From NCBI GenBank assembly GCA_965649825.1, contig OZ287709.1, positions 1-64,000 of the forward strand: 64,000 nucleotides of DNA, in the 5' to 3' direction. The translations under genes were made by a program, and so were the position numbers. This document shows positions 58,294 to 64,000 of this stretch, one piece after another; position 1 is the first letter of the stretch, and the number at the start of each line of letters is the position of its first letter. Below the pieces are notes generated by a model. That model had not been told where the DNA came from, ran no database searches, and saw nothing but the letters and a program-made list of their open reading frames with translations. Source of the DNA: Penicillus capitatus. Taxonomy: Eukaryota > Chlorophyta.

Positions 58294-59881
58294 ATGAAGC
58301 TCGAAGTCCATCGGCCGGTTACAGCGAAGTTTCGCCGCGTCCCTTGTCGGATTCCTCGTCGATGTCAACAGCGTGTCCGATGCGACCTCTGTGTTGGTAT
58401 TGACCTTGGCACAACGAACTCGGCTGTCAGTGTTCTGGAAGAGGGCACGCCAGTCATTGTGCCCAATGATCAAGGGCAATTAACAACGCCCTCGGTCGTG
58501 ACATTCCTCGAGGAGGGTGAAATCCAGGTTGGACAAAAGGCGCGTCAATTGACAAGGCGTTATTCGACGTCGACTTTTTCCTCGATCAAGCGGATTCTAG
58601 GACAAGAGTATGTATGCCTAGTCGAGACATGCCAGCAATGATCGGTGTCTTATTCAATAGGTATGATGAATTGGATGAGAATACAACGAAAACGATGCCT
58701 TACAGTTTCGTCGAAGGAGATGTTGGAGAGACTTGGCTAAAGTGTCCTTACAGTCCTGAGGGACTGATTCGTCCAGAAGATATCACTTCTGAGATCGTTC
58801 GCTATCTCCTCCAGTCTGTCAAGGATGCGTACAAGGTAGAAGAGATATCGAAATGTGTCATCTCGGTGCCGGCTTATTTCAACGAGAGACAGAGAGAAGC
58901 CACCGTTGCAGCAGTTGAGGCTCTGCTCTCGATGTCAAGAATGCTCTGCAATGAGAGGTCTCTTGGGATTAGGTCTGTCGGCTGGTTTGGAGAAAGTACG
59001 GCTGATTCATGAACCTGTGGCGTCTGCCTTGGCCTATGGACTGGATCTGCAGATCGATCAAACGATCTGTGTCTTTGACCTCGGAGGCGGGACACTGGAC
59101 ATCTGCATCTTGGAACTCGGCAAAGGTGTGACCGAAGTGCTGGCAACAGGTTAAACGCTAAAGGTCGTCACGCGATGGATACTATATTCAGTGCGTAGGA
59201 GGTAATAGTAAACTCGGGGGAGACGATATTGATAATGCTATCGTCCAGTGGCTTCTGAAAGAACACCTTTCCCACCTTCCTTCTCTACGCAAGACGCCAC
59301 TATTTATGGCCAAATTGAAGAAACTGGCCGAGACAGCGAAGATCAAGTTGTCGACTGGAACAAACGTGTTGTTGAGGTGCGTGTGGTTTGATGACATGGC
59401 CAGTCGGTGGACAACAGGTGTGTTGGATTGCAGAATACCTGTGAGGAGCGACATCGTCGAAGTCTCTCTGAGACGGGAACAGCTGGAAAAACTCTGCAGG
59501 CCGTATTTTCTTGAAATGCGAGCGGCACTCGATCGATGTTGCTGGCAAGCAGGAGTAGATCTGAGTGATCTGCTCGATGACACTCAATCAAAGCTGGGCC
59601 AACCACTAGAAATCCACGAGAAGCAACAACGTAAACCTGTTTCCGAGATTCTGTTGGTCGGAGCAGCAACAAACATGCCAGCCATCGGTCGGTTTCTGGA
59701 GAACATGACGCGGTTGAAGGTGCGGACATCTGATATCCACCCAGAACACTGTGTGGCGATGGGAGCCGCCATCGAAGCTGCTCGACTGAGTGGCGAACTC
59801 TCCGAAGATTTTATGATGATGGATGTATGGCAAGCAGCACTGATGCGAGCTATGGCAAATGAACAGATTCCGGAACAATGA
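58294..59881 (+). CDS. Hsp70-like ATPase domain protein lacking the substrate-binding domain
   Basis: After a basic leader of about 33 residues comes [18 protein letters not shown] (phosphate-1). Then follow [45 protein letters not shown] (phosphate-2), [14 protein letters not shown] and a divergent adenosine loop [20 protein letters not shown]. The protein ends about 50 residues later ([12 protein letters not shown]), so the peptide-binding beta-sandwich and lid are absent. Introns: 58609-58661, one near 58920-58945 and one near 59152-59200. Such NBD-only Hsp70 relatives occur in eukaryotes. The leader may target an organelle, but location is uncertain. It ends 35 bp from the convergent J-protein stop. 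Confidence 0.82.
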
Positions 59882-59916
59882 CTGTTGGTTGACGACTGCT
59901 GTTTCAGGTCAATGTC

Positions 59917-61356
59917 TCATTTTTGAATCCCACAGAGCCATCCGGCTGGACTTTGGTGAGCTGCCTTTTCAAATGCCTTTGCAGCTTGCAGCTGCGTTTG
60001 ATTGGGAGTGGATGGAAAGAGAAGTGCAGATGTGATGAGGGATCGTTGCAGCGGAGAGAGTTGCCTCTGAAATGAAAGAGAGATCTCGACGATCAGATCC
60101 CCCTACACATCTACATCCACGTCTTCTGCCGTTTTGCGTAGAGAACCCACTCTTTTCCCATCAGGATAGCACATTCCCTCTCCCTTGATGACATGTCGAT
60201 AGCCTGGCGTGGGAATACAAGGCAACAGGACAGCAAGCTGCCTAAAGAGAGATAGGAATGCAGATGAGAATGGCGACCGTGGTGCCTGCCTTCCGTCCAG
60301 CGTTTCGACTTCGATAGGGTGTTGAAGAAATGCTTGATGGATAGGGACATTGACAGGGTAGATGAGGTTCCTGCCTTCGCGGATGAACTTCTCATGTGGG
60401 CGGATTTGAAGGATATAAACCACGGTTCCTGGCTGAATGCCTGGATCGACATCACCTTCCCTTCCAAAAAAGTCGCCAGATCATCAAGGAGATGGGAGAG
60501 GATTTGGCAGATGACCCTGGAAAAGGGAATGTCTTTCCGTTTTCCTCTCCTGGGGTAATGGGAATCTTGAATTCCTTCTTCACTTCCTCTGTGGAACCGT
60601 CTGACGACTTGATGGTTTTGATGTGCGAGATCGTTTTGGTACAGCCATAAAAAACATCTTCGAGATCGCAGCAGAACTCGATCTAGGCAGCCAAGGAGTT
60701 CATTTGGCTTCTCGTTCGAGCCGCCTGCGTCAGCGTACGGATTTGGCTGTAGCGCGTGCCGGTGGTTGGTAACCGTTTAGATACCCCGCGCATTCTTCCA
60801 AGATATTCTCCTCTGTAGTGCCTAAATGATAATGATGGATGCAGGGAGACATCCATTAAGGAGAACGGTAGATGGCCTCATATGCATTCTCTGTGGCAAA
60901 AACACGCTTGAAAATTCGCATGGGATCTGTTTTGGGATCAAATGTATAGATCCCTCCGATCCTGCCCCCGTTACCATCTCCCATTCCTTTCTTCAAGACA
61001 TTTTCACCGTGAAGATCATAGAGAGCTTTCCATTCGGCTGGTCATCGCTGACTGAAGGATCATTCCAAGAGATGGGATTGGAGTACGTTGGCTTAGGACA
61101 TCGTAGGCTTCGCTCACGCGACTGAATTCGATGGCCGCATTCGGATCCTGAGCTTCAGCCGATCGAAATTTCAAAGCCTTTCTTCGATAGCTGTCAACGT
61201 TCTCGTCACCATCATGTCTCTCATGGACAGGTCACACAGTCTTACCCAGCACGAATTTCTGCAGCATCTGCCGAACTATCAAACACGTCAGCAGTCGTGC
61301 GCTGTCAAATCATCATCAGCTCACCACTGAATTCCCAGGATGTCATAGTAAGACAT
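59917..61356 (-). CDS. DnaJ/Hsp40-like protein (DNAJB13/RSP16-type) lacking HPD
   Basis: Start MSYYDILGI at 61356. Introns place SADAAEIRAG and YRRKALKFRSAEAQD in frame, giving a J-domain in which the HPD tripeptide position reads RSA. EAYDVLS follows, then KALYDLHGENVLKKG and a class-II C-terminal region (FDPKTDPMRIFKRVF, GCTKTI, FKIPITPGEE, LQIRPHEKFIREGRNLIYPV, VEVRTLD-like EVETLDGR, GDLIVEISLSF). The layout resembles DNAJB13/radial spoke protein 16, in which HPD is also imperfect (HPL in humans). Without HPD it should not stimulate an Hsp70 ATPase. Introns include the 48-bp one before GDLIVEIS; others are approximate. Terminates at 59917. Confidence 0.82.
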
Positions 61357-61448
61357 TTCGTGAGAATATAAAAAACCGGTGACGCACGTATTGTTAGACT
61401 TCATGCACTGCATCGGTCTCTACGACGTCACATCAACTCACATAATCG

Positions 61449-62669
61449 ATGCTTCGCATCGGCTACTTTGCGGACCTCCCGCTTGCGTTTTTGAACTTCC
61501 TTCGCTCTCTTCCCAAAAGAATGAGGAATGGTCGTCGTGTCGTCAATACAGACTCCAATAGTGATGTACTATTGCCCGACGGTTTCAAATTCACCAAGAG
61601 ACTCGGTCAAGGAGGCCAAGGAACCGTCGTGCTGGCGAAAGACGCGCGAGCTGACAAGACGCAAGTGAGGGAAAAGCCTCTCGGGTTGGATTCCTCTCGG
61701 TACGACCCGTGCCGCGTTGCCATAAAGTGTTATACACGCTCTTTATTGACTGACCCAAAGCGACGAAACCAAGTCCGCCGCGAAATTCGTTCGCTGCAAC
61801 TGCTTCAGCACCCGCACATCATAGGATTCCGCGAAGTTCTGCTCAGCCGCACACATGTTTGTCTAGTTACCGACTATGCAGCTGGCGGCTCTCTGTTCGA
61901 CGTTCTGTGTCGTAAGAAAACACAGATTTTGACAGAGGGTGTAGCCCGAAGGCTGTTCCAGCAATTAATCACTGGAGTTGACTATGCGCATCGCAAGGGC
62001 TTCACAAATCGGGACATCAAACCAGAGAACATCCTTTTCTATCCTGTACCTGTCGGACAGTCACCCATGCTTGTACTGTGTGATTTTGGACTCTCTCGCC
62101 GCGACACCTCAGGTTTAATCTCGACGATGGAAGGAACCTGTGGTTACCTGGCACCGGAGCTTTTTTCTGGGCAGTGTAAAACAGTTGACCAAATTAAACA
62201 AGCCGACCTATATTCTTGCGGGGTGGTCCTCTATCAGATGCTATACGGATTAGCACATCGACCCCTTGGACCTGGACCGGGAAACAAAGCACGACATCGC
62301 ATCGATATGAAAATAATGCGTTCTTGGTTACACGGAGGATTCAAAGAACTGGAACTTCCAGATCTCAGATACGTGTCTGAGGAATGCGCGGACTTTCTCA
62401 ATCGAATTCTGCAGCCAAATCCTAAAAACAGAATGAAGATAGACGAAATATGGACACATCCCTGGTTTCGTACCAGTCTGAGCGATGAAGCGCTGGAGTG
62501 GAATCGGACGCTATTAGCTGCACAGGAGTCCGACACCTCTCTCCAACTCTTCAACGAACAACAACTCGAAACTCTCTTGGACGAAGCGTGTCCAGTCAAG
62601 ATGAAGTCACGTGGATGCGGATTTCATCCTTTCAAGCAATTGGCGACGCTGACAAGAAGCCAATCCTGA
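61449..62669 (+). CDS. Ser/Thr protein kinase (SnRK2/CAMK-like), paralogue 2
   Basis: Single-exon kinase closely similar to the gene at 57065-58123: LGQGGQGTVVLAKD, VAIKCYTRSLL, LLQHPHIIGFREVLLSRTHV, GFTNRDIKPENILF (NRD for HRD), CDFGLSR, GYLAPELF, NPKNRMKIDEIWTHPWF. The paralogue's start suggests either 61449 or the internal Met at 61521 (MRNGRRVVNTD); the upstream stretch is hydrophobic (PLAFLNFLRSL) and may be leader or non-coding. Starts are 92 bp from the divergent J-protein start. The C-terminal tail is short and ends with SQS. Confidence 0.92.
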   Translation: MLRIGYFADLPLAFLNFLRSLPKRMRNGRRVVNTDSNSDVLLPDGFKFTKRLGQGGQGTVVLAKDARADKTQVREKPLGLDSSRYDPCRVAIKCYTRSLLTDPKRRNQVRREIRSLQLLQHPHIIGFREVLLSRTHVCLVTDYAAGGSLFDVLCRKKTQILTEGVARRLFQQLITGVDYAHRKGFTNRDIKPENILFYPVPVGQSPMLVLCDFGLSRRDTSGLISTMEGTCGYLAPELFSGQCKTVDQIKQADLYSCGVVLYQMLYGLAHRPLGPGPGNKARHRIDMKIMRSWLHGGFKELELPDLRYVSEECADFLNRILQPNPKNRMKIDEIWTHPWFRTSLSDEALEWNRTLLAAQESDTSLQLFNEQQLETLLDEACPVKMKSRGCGFHPFKQLATLTRSQS

Positions 62670-63055
62670 TTGGATGGATGGATAGATGACGCTGGTGCCA
62701 CACCTCAGTCGAATCTCATTCTTTCATCTGAGTGCACGTACATATGCATGTGTACGCGAGTGTCGTCTATGTACATACATGTACGTGCATCCGTCTATCC
62801 ATACATGTATGCTGCGCTTGTTCGTTCGTTTGTTCGTTTGTTTGTTCATATAATTTTCACAAGGTCCGTCCCGTGTTGTGGATGAGCGAGGTCGAACGGC
62901 GAATTTAATCAAAGTGCAGAGATTTTCTCTGTTTGCACTAGTAGGCCGCAGTGAATAAGATACCAAGTCAAGAAACACACAATGATGAAGCTTTCCCTGA
63001 TGAATAAAGAAAGTTCTTTTTGTTCTCACGATCATGAGCATCCTCTGTTTTTGCT
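62670..63055. other. Convergent intergenic region with simple repeats
   Basis: About 385 bp between the kinase stop and the MurE-like stop. It contains short palindromic gtacat/atgtac tracts at 62735-62810 and a ttgttcg/tttgttcg microsatellite at 62820-62846. No gene. Confidence 0.6.
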
Positions 63056-64000
63056 TCAACGACGACGTCTTCTAAATCGTCTGAACCGTGATTTCTTGGG
63101 TATCTCCGGTTCTGTCCATGGAAGTCGATCTGTAACGATTCGGCTGTTTCGTAGATGTGGCAATTTGACGAGGGCGTCCCTGACTTCTTTTCGATCTTCA
63201 TACCATGATTTATACAACTGGTCGTCTTTGTCTAACCACCATGCAAAATCCCTGTGTCCACGACCAGCAACCACAACAACATCGCCCTTCCGTGCTGTTC
63301 CAATGGCGGCGCGAATAGCAAAGCTGCGATCTTCAATAACATGCCGCTGGATCTCTTTTTGTGCCCGGAATAGCCACTCTTCAAACCACCATGGTACACG
63401 ACCTGGGTCTTGCCAAGGGGAAAGCACCCATAGTTCTGATCTATCGAGGACATCTTCAGGAAAGCCAGCTACAATGTCATCAATGATTTCGTCGGGAGCC
63501 TCTTTGGCTGGTGAATCCGATGTAATAATGACAATATCAGCATGATAGTGGGCGACACTGCCCATCAGAGCGCGCTCCTGCCGAGAATGATGACCACAAC
63601 ATCCAAAAACTAAGAACACTCTCTTTGCACCACACGCCCTGATCTCTTTAGATGTATGGCACCCTTCCTTGTAAATGCGTGATCGTACTTCATATTCTGA
63701 ATGACAGATGTCAGACGTTTCGCAGAATCAGCACTATCAACCACTACTGAAAAATCTTGTCCCTCGTCCACGAGCTCGCACCTAATCCCGGCAGCGTTAA
63801 CAAAGAAAGAGCTTTTAATAGATGCGATCAATCACCGACCGTCCTGGAATATCATCCAGCGATTCGATCCCGGTCACAACAGTTTGCAGTTCAATGCCGA
63901 TCGATATGGCTGTTGCCACCGAGGCAAGGATATTGGAGATGTTATGCTTTCCAACAAGAGGCGTGATGATCTGCATCTTGCCAAGAGGTGTTCGAATAAT
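63056..64000 (-). CDS. MurE-type Mur ligase homologue with changed catalytic motifs (5' part beyond window)
   Basis: C-terminal half of a Mur ligase. Blocks: ITPLVGKHNISNILASVATA (MurE PLxGxxNxxN), IPGR, then after a 58-bp intron CELVDEGQDFSVVVDSADSA, then after an intron of about 68 bp VFLVFGCCGHHSRQERALMG and HADIVIITSDSPAKEAPDEI, then VVAGRGH. Canonical MurE has VVDYAHTPD and the DNPR motif that binds diaminopimelate. Here they read VVDSADSA and SDSPA, and GCGGDRD reads GCCGHHS. Plant plastids have a MurE-like protein (PAP11) that works in plastid transcription rather than wall synthesis. A similar non-enzymatic role is possible but is inference. The N-terminal domains are off the right edge. 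Confidence 0.78.

Overview
The window is nuclear DNA from a compact, intron-rich eukaryote. Almost every gene is split by short spliceosomal introns of about 45-75 bp, many of them 47-58 bp. Most are GT-AG; at least two look like GC-AG. Genes lie on both strands, often tens to a few hundred bases apart, with many head-to-head pairs. No operons, rRNA, CRISPR array, transposon or convincing tRNA was seen. Several genes suggest a photosynthetic or plastid-derived protist: a mini-ribonuclease III, a MurE-type Mur ligase homologue, a BASS carrier with a leader-like N-terminus, bifunctional HisIE and two NRT2 nitrate transporters. A DNAJB13/radial-spoke-type J protein suggests cilia. The exact lineage cannot be named from the sequence alone.

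Layout: 1-3.7 kb, a right-handed beta-helix surface protein running off the left edge and carrying eleven near-identical 53-residue repeats; 4.4-10.9 kb, two NRT2 nitrate transporters around a START lipid-binding membrane protein; 11-17.9 kb, ribosomal protein eL20 (RPL18A), a kleisin-like protein, a small membrane protein and splicing factor BUD31; 18.4-23.2 kb, HisIE, a TruB-type pseudouridine synthase and a GltA-type citrate synthase; 23.3-27.8 kb, a VWA/Cache/C-type-lectin surface protein and an acidic tail-anchored protein; 30.5-41.8 kb, an amino-acid permease, villin, an SLC25 carrier and a P4-ATPase flippase; 42.1-45.3 kb, YIF1, an ARFRP1-like GTPase and a second SLC25 carrier; 46-56.8 kb, a nuclear-looking hypothetical, mini-RNase III, a DHHC acyltransferase, a hypothetical, DNMT2, a TMEM185-RING protein and a BASS carrier; 57-62.7 kb, two paralogous kinases flanking an Hsp70-like and a DnaJ-like gene; 63.1-64 kb, a MurE-like gene cut by the right edge.

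Most genes are ordinary housekeeping genes. The unusual ones fall into two groups. Some have changed catalytic or metal-binding motifs: the ARFRP1-like GTPase, the DHHC enzyme, BUD31, the J protein without HPD, Hsp70 without a substrate-binding domain, and MurE without DNPR. Others have an unusual structure: the 159-bp coding repeat array and the mirrored kinase/chaperone block. Intron joins were worked out by eye from frame continuity, splice signals and family similarity. They should be read as models.
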